A stretch of DNA of 64,000 bases from Reticulitermes speratus (GCA_021186555.1 JAJKFL010000042.1:47109480-47173479), one strand, 5' to 3'. Shown: positions 11,108 to 21,909, numbered from the stretch's first letter. The notes: generated by a model not told the origin, from the letters alone. Numbers and translations are program-made.

Positions 11108-11335
11108 ATCTTCACTAATTAAACAATTTTTACACCAACCGATGCACTATTAAAACCATCTTTATTGTAGCTTTTGTAAATATATACCCCTATATATTTA
11201 CAAAAGCTACAATAAAGGTGGTTTTAATATATATATATATATATAGGGGTATATATTTACAAAAGCTACAATAAAGTTGGTTTTAATAGTGCATCGGTTG
11301 GTGTAAAAGTGGTTTAATCTGAAAGGCTTGATTTG
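11108..11335. mobile_element. Rearranged foldback with three arm copies, core lost
   Basis: The arm sequence TTTACAAAAGCTACAATAAA occurs twice forward (11198, 11259) and once reversed (11160). The outer arms are ACACCAACCGATGCAC and GTGCATCGGTTGGTGT. The sister at 41320-41622 has the ribozyme core at the ACCCCTA junction; here it is deleted and replaced by a TA repeat. Confidence 0.8.
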
Positions 11336-11842
11336 CAGAACCGTGTTTTTGTAGTGACTTTTGAAAAAATTTTGTCTCCTCTAAGAAGGAGCATACGTTA
11401 AGTTTAAATTGTAAACTATGGATTTTATTTCATATTTGATTTCATGTTTTGTCGTTCCTTCTGGTAACAAAACACGAACTCATACTTTGTTTTCTTTGCC
11501 CATATTTTTAAACTTACTTCTTGTTAGCACCTAAAAGCAACTGTGAGGATACTTTGTAACAGTTTTGACTCTCACAATATATTATTCTTTTTTAGCATCC
11601 ATTAAATTCTCGTGTGTCCTTCCACCCGACTTAGTTGGAGATAATAATAACAATAAAATAATGATGATGATGTTAATGATACGACTAGTATGTATATATT
11701 GTGATCTTGTGGGTTCTGACACGATGTAGTTACTGCCGCAAATATAATAAATAAATAAATAAATAAAATCTACGAGGCCTTCAATGTCATAAGCGAGAAG
11801 ACCACAATCTAATTTTCATAGTGCTTAAACTTTAAAGGTAAT
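11336..11842. other. No feature recognised
   Basis: AT-rich, with a short AAATAAATAAATAAA run at about 11750-11766. Confidence 0.5.
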
Positions 11843-11856
11843 GTAAGGAATAGAGT

Positions 11857-12145
11857 GGGCCGGGATAGCTCAGTCGGTATAGCGACATCGCTACGGGCTG
11901 GACGGTCGGGGATCGAATCCCGGTGGGGGCGAGATTTTCCGCACCCGTCCAGACCGGCCCTGGGGCCCACCCAGCCTCCTATACAATAGGTACCGGGTCT
12001 CTTTACCGGTGGGTAAATCGGCCGGGGCGTGGAATTGACCACCACCTTCATCTAGTGCCAGGGTTAAAGAAAGAGTAGAGCTTATACCTCTACTCCCCTG
12101 TGGGCCTTCGTGGCATGTTCTAGGGAGAACTTTACCTTTTCACCG
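11857..12145 (+). mobile_element. SINE C, full length
   Basis: Head GGGCCGGGATAGCTCAGTCG contains A-box-like TAGCTCAGTCGG; the B box is GGGGATCGAATCCCGG. Ends CTTTACCTTTT. Imperfect flanks GTAAGGAATAGAGT and GTAAGAAGTAGATT suggest an old target duplication. Confidence 0.92.
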
Positions 12146-12351
12146 TAAGAAGTAGATTATCTCTTTGGTTTTAGGACATAAGCGGTGTTGTTGCATCCAC
12201 TGAAGAATTCGCTGAGGTGACAGAGAATGAAAGGAAACTCCACTGGTTCTCTGGGATATCAGAATTATGAAAGCGAAGAAAATGCGAGCAGAAAACACAT
12301 ACCTTGGTTTTGGTAAGTGTAAGCCTAGTATTTTTTCTGCTGCCTTGTTTG

Positions 12352-13721
12352 CATTTGTGATCCTTCCGAAACATAACGGTAACTGTGTCCTCTTATATCA
12401 TATTTGTGATCCTTCCGAAACGTAACGGTAACTGTGTCCTCTTATATCATATTTGTGATCCTTCCGAAACGTAACGGTAAACTGTGTCCTCTTATATCAT
12501 ATTTGTGATCCTTCCGAAACGTAACGGTAACTGTGTCCTCGTATATCATATTTGTGATCCTTCCGAAACGTAACGGTAACTGTGTCCTCGTATATCATAT
12601 TTGTGATCCTTCCGAAACGTAACGGTAACTGTGTCCTCTTATATCATATTTGTGATCCTTCCGAAACGTAACGGTAACTGTGTCCTCTTATATCATATTT
12701 GTGATCCTTCCGAAACGTAACGGTAACTGTGTCCTCTTATATCATATTTGTGATCCTTCCGAAACATAACGGTAACTGTGTCCTCTTATATCATATTTGT
12801 GATCCTTCCGAAACATAACGGTAACTGTGTCCTCTTATATCATATTTGTGATCCTTCCGAAACGTAAAGGTAACTGTGTCCTCTTATATCATATTTGTGA
12901 TCCTTCCGAAACATAACGGTAACTGTGTCCTCTTATATCATATTTGTGATCCTTCCGAAACATAACGGTAACTGTGTCCTCTTATATCATATTTGTGATC
13001 CTTCCGAAACGTAACGGTAACTGTGTCCTCTTATATCATATTTGTGATCCTTCCGAAACGTACGGTAACTGTGGTCCCTTGTATCACATTTGTGATCCTT
13101 CCGAAACGTAACGGTAACTGTGTCCTCATAATCATATTTGTGATCCTTCCGAACGTAACGGTAACTGTGTCCTCTTATATCATTATTTGTGATCCTTCCG
13201 AAACGTAACGGTAACTGTGTCCTCTTATATCATATTTGTGATCCTTCCGAAACGTAACGGTAACTGTGTCCTCTTATATCATATTTGTGATCCTTCCGAA
13301 ACGTAACGGTAACTGTGTCCTCTTATATCATATTTGTGATACTTCCGAAACGTAACGGTAACTGTGTCCTCTTATATCATATTTGTGATCCTTCCGAAAC
13401 GTAACGGTAACTGTGTCCTCTTATATCATATTTGTGATCCTTCCGAAACGTAACGGTAACTGTGTCCTCTTATATCAATTTGTGATCCTTCCGAAACGTA
13501 ACGGTAACTGTGTCCTCTTATATCATATTTGTGATCCTTCCGAAACGTAACGGCAACTGTGTCTCTTATATCACATTGTGATCCTTCCAAACGTACGGTA
13601 ACTGTGTCCTCGTATATCACATTTGTGATCCTTCCGAAACGTAACGGTAACTGTGTCCTCGTATATCACATTTGTGATCCTTCCGAAACGTAACGGTAAC
13701 TGTGTCCTCGTATATCACATT
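12352..13721. repeat. 49-bp tandem satellite, about 28 copies
   Basis: The unit contains TTTGTGATCCTTCCGAAACG followed by TAACGGTAACTGTGTCCTC and TTATATCATA. Main variants are CATAACGG/CGTAACGG and CTTATATC/CGTATATC. Copies with indels cluster at 13060-13190 and 13470-13610. Open frames across it are a by-product of periodicity. Confidence 0.98.
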
Positions 13722-13847
13722 CTGTAAAAAAAGTCCTTCGTTTTTCTCACTGAGGGTAAACTGTGGTTATTGGTCCTTGTAATGGAACCGCAGTGTTTTC
13801 TGTGAAGTGTTAAATATTATACGGCTCAAATCAGTGTTCGCTGAAGG

Positions 13848-14090
13848 GCCGTGCCGTGGCTTCAGACAGTTTAGTCTCCGGGCTTTCAGTTTGCAGCTCC
13901 GCTTTCGATCCCAGACATGTCCGTGTGACATTCATGGTGGACAAAGTGGCACTGGGACAGGCTTTTGTCAGAGTACGTCGGTTTTCCTCTGTCAATATCA
14001 TTCCATGAATGCGCCATACTCATTTTCATCTTAATACTACTGTTATCAGAAGGACAAGCGGGCGAAGCCTGACAACCTTCAAACAAAATA
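13848..14090 (+). mobile_element. SINE A
   Basis: Head GGCCGTGCCGTGGCTTCAG, B-box-like GCTTTCGATCCCAGAC, body GTGGACAAAGTGGCACTGGG and the 3' block CAGAAGGACAAGCGGGCG. Confidence 0.88.
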
Positions 14091-14455
14091 ATGCTCTGTC
14101 TTTTATCGGAGATCGTTGAACAGGAAAGTATTTTGGTATTTTTTGGGACCTTTGATTGGTTAAAAAATTACCCTTTTGACCACATGATAAGAATTTCACT
14201 CAAAGTAGCATCTCTGTCGCATGCCAGATCTTATAAAAGATTTAATTTTATCTTACTGATGAGGAAGATTTTGTTTCTCGGCCGCGAACTAATTTTAATA
14301 TTGTGTTGCCCGTTTTGAAGTGAAGTTTACATTTGTAACATGGTGTTATATTACCGGTTATTGTTTTCTAGGTTATGACGTAGCGTACTTTGTTAAATAG
14401 GTACCAGAATTTAGTAATAAACTGCTGACTCCATCTCTATATTACGGCCATTATC
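14091..14455. other. No feature recognised
   Basis: AT-rich sequence without a recognisable gene. Confidence 0.5.
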
Positions 14456-14456
14456 T

Positions 14457-14505
14457 ACCCTGAAGAAAGTGGCAGCAAATCTCACCGAAAGTTTAGTACC
14501 TGTCT
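14457..14505 (+). ncRNA. Degraded hammerhead-like unit
   Basis: TACCCTGAAGAAAGTGGCAG then CACCGAAAGTTTAGTACC. The core order is recognisable, but stem III and spacing are altered. Confidence 0.4.
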
Positions 14506-14659
14506 TCCGAAGTACGCGACGACATATGCCAGAAACTCTTTAGCGGTAACGTTTGACAGAACTTGAGTCCACATTCATATTTGGGGTTTTCTGATGTTGG
14601 TGCTCCAATTGTATTAGATCTCACGTGGTAATAAATGTGCAAAACCTGAGTTGCTAACA

Positions 14660-14775
14660 TTACTGGAGTTCGATTCTCAGCCGAAACAAAGAATCTTTCC
14701 CCTCACCACATCCAGATCGGCTCTAAATACCACCCAGGGGGTTTACCCCGCAGATAAGGCGGCCGGAGTACACTA
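14660..14775 (+). mobile_element. SINE C fragment, degraded
   Basis: CCAGATCGGCTCTAAATACC and GGGTTTACCCCGCAGATAAG with GCGGCCGGAG match the middle of family C. Confidence 0.4.
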
Positions 14776-15876
14776 TCCACTGTCTTTCATTTATAATCAT
14801 ATCTCTCTCCATTCCTCAGTGCCGTCAAAACGTGACCCTGTTATTTAAGTAATATAGTGTAAATTATTTTATCTGACAACTAGCAGTTGCTATATCCTGT
14901 CCGCTCGTTTATCGTATTAACCTTCATTGGCCAAACGGGCCGCCCATGTCCCGTTAAATGCACTCTTTATAGTCGAAAGGGAGAACGTTGTCCTACTCAG
15001 GTGCAGGGATGGGCATTTAAAATGAAAGTAACTCCGGCCGTCAGAAGCTACATTGGGATTTAAAGGTCGGAAGATAAATGTTAAGATATGGGCTTTTAAT
15101 AGGAGCAAAAACGAACGTTTGTGAGCAGCGCAGGTTGAAACGCTGTGAATTATTTCTGGAATTTAGAATATTTACCATCAAAGGACTACAGATGTTGTGC
15201 AAGGGAAACGTAGTCAAACATGTTGCTAAAATCGGACAACACGTGAGAAAGGTTCAAAGGAATTTAATATTTATAATTATCCCGCTAGAAAAAGAAATAC
15301 TGGTCGTCCCAGAAAGAGATGGACAGGCCAATTCTTGGATGGGAATTGATGGAGCCAAGTGTTTTAAGTCTAAATACCCAAATAGTTGAAGAATAAGAAA
15401 AAAACAAAAGTGTGTGTGTGTGTGTGTGATACGCTCATCGTCTTGTGATGACGTGTTCAACGTTGCATCAGAAATTCTACATTCTACCGCAATAAAGTGC
15501 TTCCATTCACGTGCTGCATATATTTGTGTCCTTGGCGATGAAACTTCGACCTCACCGCTTGCTTACGTACATACTTGCTAACCTTACTGCTCTTTGGCAT
15601 GGTGGCATCATTTAATTTCGTCACAATAGTACCGCTTCTGTGTTTGTTGTGGGCATTTTATTTGTAGAGATTGCTTAATTACGTCATATGCAAATTACTG
15701 AACTGAAGGATTTATACAGTTGCGTGTGTCTGTAGCTGACCCTGTCTGCATATGGAAAGGTTTCTGGCTTGCTCGGCTGTTGAAATCTCTAAGACTTAGC
15801 GCGTGACGTTCAATAAAAATTACTCTTTTTACCCCCACTGAAATCTCCACTACTGCCAAACTATACTTATACGCTT
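14776..15876. other. No feature recognised
   Basis: Contains a (TG)n run at about 15412-15428 and a 103-aa open frame (15078-15389) without a known domain; GRPRKRW-like words near 15305 hint at another LINE remnant. Confidence 0.4.
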
Positions 15877-16280
15877 TTATTATTATTATTATTATTATTA
15901 TATTTTTCCTGATCACAGGCCTGTTCTCCCCGTACTTCTCTTGACCCAACGGCGATCCCCACCGCTCAGACTTCAAGTTTCAGACTGCAATACTTTCCGT
16001 GTTATGTGCGATGTTCCACGTACAGCTGTCTTTTGTAGTGAATCTGTTGAATGTTTTACTGCTATGGCTTACAAATTTTTCTTTAAACCTTTTGTTACTA
16101 TTCCATTGGCTCCAATTATTACCGGTATAATCATAATTTCGTGTTCCACATTCGTTGTATCTCTATACATAAACTCATGTATTTTACGTTGCAGTCACCG
16201 TGCATTTTTGCTTGATTGAACAATCTATACCAACAATGCACACAGACATAATGTCAATAGTTTCTTTTATTAATAGCTTG

Positions 16281-16325
16281 CCCCAATACGTATTTCGGCG
16301 TGCTTACATCGCCATCTTCAGGGGG
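16281..16325 (-). ncRNA. Hammerhead ribozyme-like motif
   Basis: On the minus strand: CCCC, CTGAAGA, T, stem II GGCG/CGCC, GAAATACGTATT, GGGG. Stem I is 4 G-C pairs and stem III is the palindrome ATACGTAT with cleavage predicted after the final T. All conserved core positions are present, with one extra U between A9 and stem II. Confidence 0.65.
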
Positions 16326-16424
16326 TCGTTGAAGTTTTTTTTAACTTAGATCACTCTTTATACATAACCATGGCTGTTACGATGTATTTTATAAAGAGTG
16401 GTCTAAGTTAAAAAAACTTCAACG

Positions 16425-16471
16425 ACCCCCTGAAGATGGCGATGTAAGCACGCCGAAATACGTATTGGGGC
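16425..16471 (+). ncRNA. Hammerhead ribozyme-like motif
   Basis: The inverted partner of 16281-16325. CTGAAGA at 16430-16436, stem II GGCG/CGCC, GAAATACGTATT at 16455-16466, and stem I CCCC (16426-16429) with GGGG (16467-16470). Confidence 0.65.
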
Positions 16472-16507
16472 AAGCTTTAATAAAAGAAACTATTGACATT
16501 ATATGTC

Positions 16508-16862
16508 GACCTCGGTGGACTAGTGGACCCAAGGTTCGCGGGTTCGATCCCGACGAGGTCGATGATTTTTAAGGGTGATAAAAATCCGGAGCACCACTTC
16601 CTTCGGATTTACGGCAGTAAAAGAACCTTACGGGCATGAATAAAAATGCTGCGTAAGCCAAATTGCCTCCATTTCTCACTCAGGTCTCCTGACTGCCTGC
16701 CAGATGGCTCTGGCGGGCACATCAGGATCGATAGAACACTAGCGCGGCCAGCTGACCAGTCACCAACTGCCACGAATGCGCACGACTTAGTAACCTCGAA
16801 AAGAGGAGGCTAGAGGAGGCCTGGGCCCATATAGGGCTGTTGAGCTATGGTTATTATATTAT
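16508..16862 (+). mobile_element. SINE E, full length, nested in foldback
   Basis: tRNA-like head with B-box-like GGTTCGCGGGTTCGATCCC, then a body shared with 20285-20705 and 46278-46668, ending in a short ATT-rich tail. It is flanked by a perfect 17-bp target duplication, TATTGACATTATATGTC (16491-16507 and 16863-16879). Confidence 0.9.
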
Positions 16863-17405
16863 TATTGACATTATATGTCTGTGTGCATTTGTTGGTATAA
16901 ATTGTTCAATTATTTCTTTGCTGCTTCCTTTTACGTGACATTTCTGTCCGCTGGTATTGCCACATCTATCAGTATGCATGTTTTCTCTTTTGTGTTTTTT
17001 AATTACTATATGTGGCGTATTTGCTGTAATTTCTCTGTCTGTGTGTACCTCTTGATTCCAAAACACTGTCACATCTTCATGTTCACATACTGGTTTGGGT
17101 GTGTGTGTGCGCGTGTGTACCATTTCTCTGTCTTTTCGATGCCCAGTGCTTTGCATACTGAATAATGTCAATGTGTACCATCTTTGTCGTGTCTCATTAA
17201 GTATTCATTCTTCGCCAAAATGGGGCATCCTGAGGTTACGTGGTCAATAGTTTCTTCATGTTGTTTACATAACCGGCCTTTACTGTCGACTTCTTCATTC
17301 AAAATTTTGTTTTTTAAAATAGTTTGTACTAATTGCGTGGTCTTGTGCTGCCACTATTTTACTTTCTGTTTCTCCTTTGATGTTTCCAAATTTTACCCAT
17401 CGATT

Positions 17406-17852
17406 ATTATTATTATAATTATGTCACCGTTTCCGCTTTATATGGGTCGATGGAGGAAAAATCTCGAATCTCTTCTGTCTTCCCATAATCCGTGTTTTTT
17501 AATTTTTGGCCAGCTGTTTCTTCCCCTCGTGTCTTGTAGTTTCGTGCCCCACCATTTTGCTCTGGGCCTTCCCTATCTCAGTGCCCTTATACCCATTCTT
17601 CTTACTTGGACAAACCATTTGAGTTGTTTCGTGTCTAAATCTATTACCAAATTTTGGATTCAAATATTTTTTCCAAGATTTTATTTCTTTTCCTGTCCCC
17701 CTTTCTTTAATGCAATACTTATAAAAATTTAACCCAACGCTGTGGTAAGTATATATACCACCTACCCACACAGTGTATTTATGTGTTTGGTATGATAAAC
17801 AGCGGTTATTTCCTTATACAACATTAACTTTCCGGTCTTTATAATGCAGACG
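17406..17852. other. No feature recognised
   Basis: Pyrimidine-rich. Part of a 182-aa open frame (17184-17732) that runs antisense through the LINE end; not supported as a gene. Confidence 0.5.
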
Positions 17853-18085
17853 GACTGTGTCGTCTGTGAGGGTAGTTGCCGGCATCTCACCTCGGAGGAC
17901 CGGGTTCAATCCCGAGTTAGCGTGTGGGATTTATTGTGGAAAAAGTGGCACTGGCGCAGGTTTTCTCCGAGCGCTTCGGTATTGCCCTGACGGTATAATT
18001 CCACCAATGCACGGTATTCATCTTTGTCTTATATTACTTTTGTCAGAAGGACAAACGGGCGAAACCTGGATAACTGTAAAACAAA
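17853..18085 (+). mobile_element. SINE A
   Basis: B box GACCGGGTTCAATCCCGAG, body AAAAAGTGGCACTGGCGCAG and the 3' block TCAGAAGGACAAACGGGCG. Confidence 0.85.
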
Positions 18086-18626
18086 GCAGAGTTCTTTCGC
18101 GTATAATATTGGGGGATCATTGAACCCCTACTTTAATATCAGTCTCCAAAGGATTATTATCCATTTCTTTGTTTTGTCTTCATAATGGTCCATATTTTGA
18201 CATTAAATTAATATTGGCTTAAATGTGTTTCAAATTGCTCTCATTTCGGATTCGCGCCTTATCTAGCAAGATGGCCTAAGCAGTTACGTTTTTCAACTGT
18301 TTTCGGAAGGTTTCTACCTCGAATCTAAGGCAGGGCGCGAGCTAATCCGACAAATAATGTCGTTGTTTTTCTCAGTCCCTCCAGGTACCTCCCGTGGGAG
18401 TGCCTCACTCAGGATACCGCCGTTTTATTCATCGATAATCCCACTGTTCGACACTGTAGCCTGTGTTACTGGCAGCGATATAACATAAATCAAATCATTT
18501 CCATTTTCGCGATCTGTTTGAATGTCAATGTATCCTTTACACATTTATGAGGTGTCATATTCTACCATCTTTTCCATTCAGTTTGTAGCCTACAGTTCCA
18601 ATTTACCCTTTCCTATGTAACAGCTG
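18086..18626. other. No feature recognised
   Basis: Unique-looking sequence upstream of the candidate exon. No clear promoter motif. Confidence 0.4.
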
Positions 18627-18761
18627 TTGTGTGTACGGAATCACTTCACTTTTTTTGACTCTCCAAACCAGAAGCGTTCGAGCTGTTCGTATTCAGAACA
18701 CGAAACTGTCCTTACAAAGGAAGCAGTTCCTTCTCTTGTAGTAATAAAATTAACTGGAACT

Positions 18762-18907
18762 ATGAAGAACTTGACTCAACTCGTTTTCTGCGGTTGGAGT
18801 GTGTTCAGTGTGTTGTGTGTTCAGTTAAGCTTGGCTTGGCTGGGAGGTCAACATCAGTCTTGTGAAATGAACGAACACAGCAGCATACTGGTTCAACTCC
18901 AGGGCAG
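18762..18907 (+). CDS. Candidate first coding exon with signal peptide (uncertain)
   Basis: I do not recognise this product. From the ATG at 18762 the reading frame starts MKNLTQLVFC and continues as a hydrophobic stretch of about 20 residues (to SLAWLGG), which looks like a secretory signal peptide. About 18 polar residues including one cysteine follow, ending LVQLQGR. The frame runs into GGGCAG|GTAACG at 18907/18908, a good splice-donor match, so this could be the first coding exon of a secreted or membrane protein. The same frame is open upstream to an ATG at 18627. The interval matches none of the repeat families seen here. No downstream exon was identified, so this could be a chance open frame. 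Confidence 0.25.
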
Positions 18908-18984
18908 GTAACGAGCTTTGGAAACGAATATCTTCTCACATTGGTCGCCATCTAACTGCGTTGAGTATAGTATTTTAAGAAGCT

Positions 18985-19363
18985 AATACTTCCTCAGCTA
19001 GTCGAGAAATGTCCTGCATCCTGTGGAATCCGACGGCTTATTGCCGCGTTTACAAGAGCCCCACTTGTCCCTACCCCGTATACCTACGCCCTCCACTTTT
19101 GTTTCTTTAATTCCTATTTTAATATTGTTCTCAACATCACTACTAGGTCTTCGAATCGGTTTATTTCCTTAGGTTTTCCCACCAAAATGTTGTACACATT
19201 TCTCTTTTCCCCGGTGCCACATGCCCCACCAATGTTATCCTCTTTGACTTGACCATCCATCAGTCCATGTATGTCGCTACAGCCCCTTCTGGGCCCTGGC
19301 CCCCTCAAAAAGCGCCTCCACTCTTCTTTATCCCCAGCTCGTCTCCTCCGTCCTCGTATTCCT
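18985..19363 (-). mobile_element. LINE 3' region, diverged copy
   Basis: On the minus strand the frame reads MDGQVKEDNIGGACGTGEKR then NILVGKPKE, a decayed form of the [15 protein letters not shown]...GRPEGRRP motif seen at 19371-19780. It lies head to tail with that copy. Confidence 0.75.
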
Positions 19364-19780
19364 AACTAACTAACTAACTAACTAACTCCATGTAGCACAG
19401 TCCTTCTTGAGAGGCTACCAGGTCGTCAGCTAGTCAAGAAATTCCCCGCGTTTTATGAAACCCGAAGGTTCATTACCGCAGTTACAAGAGCCCGCCACCT
19501 GTCCCTATCCTGAGCCATATCAATCCAGTCCACGCCATCCCATCCCACTTCTTGAAGATCCATTTTAATATTATCCTCCCATCTATGCCTGGGTCTTCCA
19601 AGTGGTCTCCTTCCCTCAGGTCTCCGCACCAAAATCGTGTACGCACCTCTCCCCTCACCCATACGTGCCACATGCCCCGCCCACCTCATTCTTCTTGATT
19701 TCATCACTCGAATAATATTTGGAGATAAGTACAGATCATTAAGTTCCCTCGTATTCCTAGGACATCTAATGTATCCCAGT
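19364..19780 (-). mobile_element. LINE 3' end with TTAG tail
   Basis: The minus-strand frame (19453-19905) contains [49 protein letters not shown] and [15 protein letters not shown], the C-terminal region downstream of reverse transcriptase in a common insect LINE. The element ends in a (CTAA)n run at 19364-19386, the reverse of the (TTAG)n tail at 31495. Short tandem tails are typical of RTE-like LINEs; the clade is not proven. Confidence 0.85.
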
Positions 19781-19880
19781 GAACGACTTACGTCTTGTTT
19801 TTGGTTTTCCCTTTGACTTGACCACCCGAATAATATTTGGTGAGCAGCACACATCATGAAGCTGACGAAACTGCAAAGGC
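19781..19880 (-). mobile_element. LINE fragment
   Basis: TTGACTTGACCACCCGAATA then ATATTTGGTGAGCAGCACAC repeats the SPNIIRV-coding part of the same family. Confidence 0.6.
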
Positions 19881-20284
19881 ATCTTTGACGTAAATTTCGG
19901 GACACTGCATGATATTAGATAAATATCGCGTCTGTCCACAATATTTCCGATTCATTATTCAAGAATCATCTTTTCATTTGGCACTATAACGTCTGGTTTA
20001 TTAAGAGCGTCGTTGAATAGAATAGAAGTGAATAAATGAAGAGAAAGCAGCATAATTTTATTCTGCCAAATGTCGACGTAATTTGATAGAAGTTATGTTT
20101 CTTACCTAAAGATTAAAGCACGAAATTTTCTGTCTCGCATTCTAATCGGACATTTACGGAAGTCATATTAAAAATGGTGACCGTTACGTCACGAATTTTA
20201 ATATGTTTAACCCTTCCCACACTGCGAAGAGGACACACCGCTTACAGACATCTACCTGTGCAGTTTCACTATATAAGTACCAGT
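19881..20284. other. No feature recognised
   Basis: No motif or repeat match. Confidence 0.5.
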
Positions 20285-20705
20285 ATTTATTTTAATAATA
20301 ATAATAATAATAACCATGGCTCGACTGCCCTATATGGGCTTGGGCCTCCTCTTTCCGAGGTTACTTGGTCTTGTGCATTTGTGGCAGTGGGTGACCGGCC
20401 CACTGGCCGCGCTGTTCGACTCAATCCTGATGTGACTGCCAGAGCCATCTGGCAGTCAGTCAGGAGACTTGGGTGAGAAATGGCCGCTGAATTTTGCTTA
20501 CGAGCATTACTAGTTCTATTCATGCCCGTAAGGTTCTTTTACATGCCGTAAATCTACGACATGGGACCGACGGCTTTACTTCCCCTTCGAAGGAAGTGGT
20601 GCTCCGGATTTTTATCACCCTTAAAAATCCATCGACCTCGGTCGGGATCGAACCCGCGAACCTTGGTCCAGTGGCGAGCTCGCTAACCACTAGTCTGCCA
20701 CACTT
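20285..20705 (-). mobile_element. SINE E
   Basis: Reverse copy: an (AAT)n tail at about 20293-20312, the body, and a tRNA-like head at 20640-20695 containing GGGATCGAACCCGCGAACC. It matches 46278-46668 closely, including the ACGACATGGGACCGACGGC block. Confidence 0.9.
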
Positions 20706-21104
20706 TAATAATTCACGAAGCAGTTTGTGGTTTTCTGTCTGCCAAGGGATGACACAAAGCAATTGGTTCATTTAGAAATAAGTGAAGCGTCCAGACGGTT
20801 AATGAAATCAATTTTGTTCTTTCGACTTTCCCACTGCTCCAATTACAAAACTCCACCGTCAGATGCGTATGTAGTGTGGTGCAAGCAAGGGTCAGTTGAC
20901 CCCAAGGTCACACATCTGGTGACTTGCAAACGACTCTAACGACATTGGCATATTTTAATAACTCAGCTTTCCTGACAGTTTCTTATGAGTCACGTTTAAG
21001 TTGCGGTGATAGAGGTCACGCTGTCAGCACTGAGACTCAGTGCATGCGAAGTTGGGTCATCAGGATTGCCATCTTAAAAGATGTGACGTCATGTTTTGTA
21101 TAGG
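20706..21104. other. No feature recognised
   Basis: No motif or repeat match. Confidence 0.5.
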
Positions 21105-21396
21105 TAAAGGTAAAGGCATCCCTGTCCACACCATGAAGGTATATGGGGGGAGTAGAGGTATAGCTGCACTCATTCTTAAACTCGGCACTAGTTGGAGGTG
21201 AATGGTTAACTTCACGGCAAGGCCGCTTTACCCGCGGGAAAGAAAGCCGGTACCATTTGATTAGCACGTTGGGTGGGTCGCAGAGTCGGTCTGGACGATA
21301 TGGGGAAGAGAAAGACTCTTGTCCCTCCCGGGATTCGAGCCCCGGATCGTCAGCCCCCAGCAGAGTCACTGTACGGACTAAGCTGTCCTGCCTCAT
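21105..21396 (-). mobile_element. SINE C
   Basis: Reverse copy: AGGTAAAGGTAAAGGCATCC, GAGGTATAGCTGCACTCATT, GGGATTCGAGCCCCGGATC and a tRNA-like head ending GTACGGACTAAGCTGTCC. Confidence 0.88.
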
Positions 21397-21436
21397 CCAT
21401 GTGTTGTGTAGATTGGTATCAACCTGCCCTATCCAT

Positions 21437-21525
21437 CTTCTGTCTTGAAGAACGACACAGCAGATAGCTCCAAAATGTTGATAGCCATCTACCACACTAC
21501 ACGGCGTCACGTTCCAGAAGGCCGT
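21437..21525 (-). mobile_element. Fragment of a hammerhead-associated unit, downstream box only
   Basis: ATCTACCACACTACACGGCG then TCACGTTCCAGAAGG is the box that follows GAAACGTCGGTA in other units (for example 45033-45065). No ribozyme core is left. Confidence 0.45.
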
Positions 21526-21909
21526 AGTCTTCACTCTCATCGCCGTGACAGCCTGACATCTTGGATCACCAAATCATCGAAATTTGTGACGTTCTGTGAA
21601 CAAATACGATGCACTGCGGCATTAGACCGATCGCTTTTAACGACATAGAAACGGAATGTGTAGTTTGGTTCCTGCTGCAAGTCGGATCATCCCCTGGGGC
21701 TCTGGGTCCATTCCGGCTTTAAGATGGCCGTAACAAATGTCCGGATAACGGGCGCTGAGCAACCTGTTACACAACATGGACACAACCTACCGGGCATCAA
21801 ACGAAATGTCGCTTCTGCACCTTGGAGATGGTCGCAGTACATTCCTTCAAGAGTCGGTGAATTGACACCATTCAGATGGGCAGCAGAGTGTTCGGAAATC
21901 GACACCTAG
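21526..21909. other. No feature recognised
   Basis: No motif or repeat match. Confidence 0.45.

Larger units (their letters stand above)
16192..16912. mobile_element. Foldback element with two hammerhead-like motifs, interrupted by SINE E
   Basis: Inverted arms start with TTGAACAAT...TATACCAACA on the left and end TGTTGGTATAAATTGTTCAA on the right. Each arm holds a hammerhead-like core reading outward. The left flank carries CACCGTGCAT, the reverse of the ATGCACGGTG end seen in sister copies. The element splits the LINE frame at 15877-17405, so it inserted later, and its right arm is itself split by a SINE at 16508-16862. Confidence 0.85.
15877..17405 (-). mobile_element. Decayed non-LTR retrotransposon, C-terminal part with CCHC and restriction-like endonuclease end
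   Basis: Read on the minus strand with frame changes, this is the end of an early-branching LINE polyprotein. From 17400: ETESKIVAAQ, then GRLCKQHEETIDHVTSGCP (a C-x2-C-x7-H-x4-C zinc-knuckle motif), AKNEYLMRHDK, a restriction-like endonuclease core (TPHIVIK then LIDVAIPADRN), and VIIGANGIVTKGLKKNL near 16100. It ends at a TGA near 15915 followed by a (TAA)n tail. Family knowledge places CCHC plus PD-x13-D endonucleases in R2/R4/Dong-type elements. TAA repeats lie at both ends, fitting Dong-like insertion into (TAA)n. It is dead: several stops and frameshifts, and the endonuclease PD reads PH. A foldback (16192-16912) interrupts it, and the two halves read on from one another. Confidence 0.8.

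Noticed and set aside
11857-11930. tRNA gene
   Set aside because: A- and B-box-like signals belong to the SINE C head; no cloverleaf with a proper anticodon arm was supportable. The same applies to the other SINE heads.
12352-13721. CRISPR array
   Set aside because: The 49-bp units are contiguous with no unique spacers, and the DNA is eukaryotic. The 38- and 42-bp arrays fail for the same reason.
17184-17732. 182-aa plus-strand frame
   Set aside because: Partly antisense to the decayed LINE, pyrimidine-rich and low complexity.
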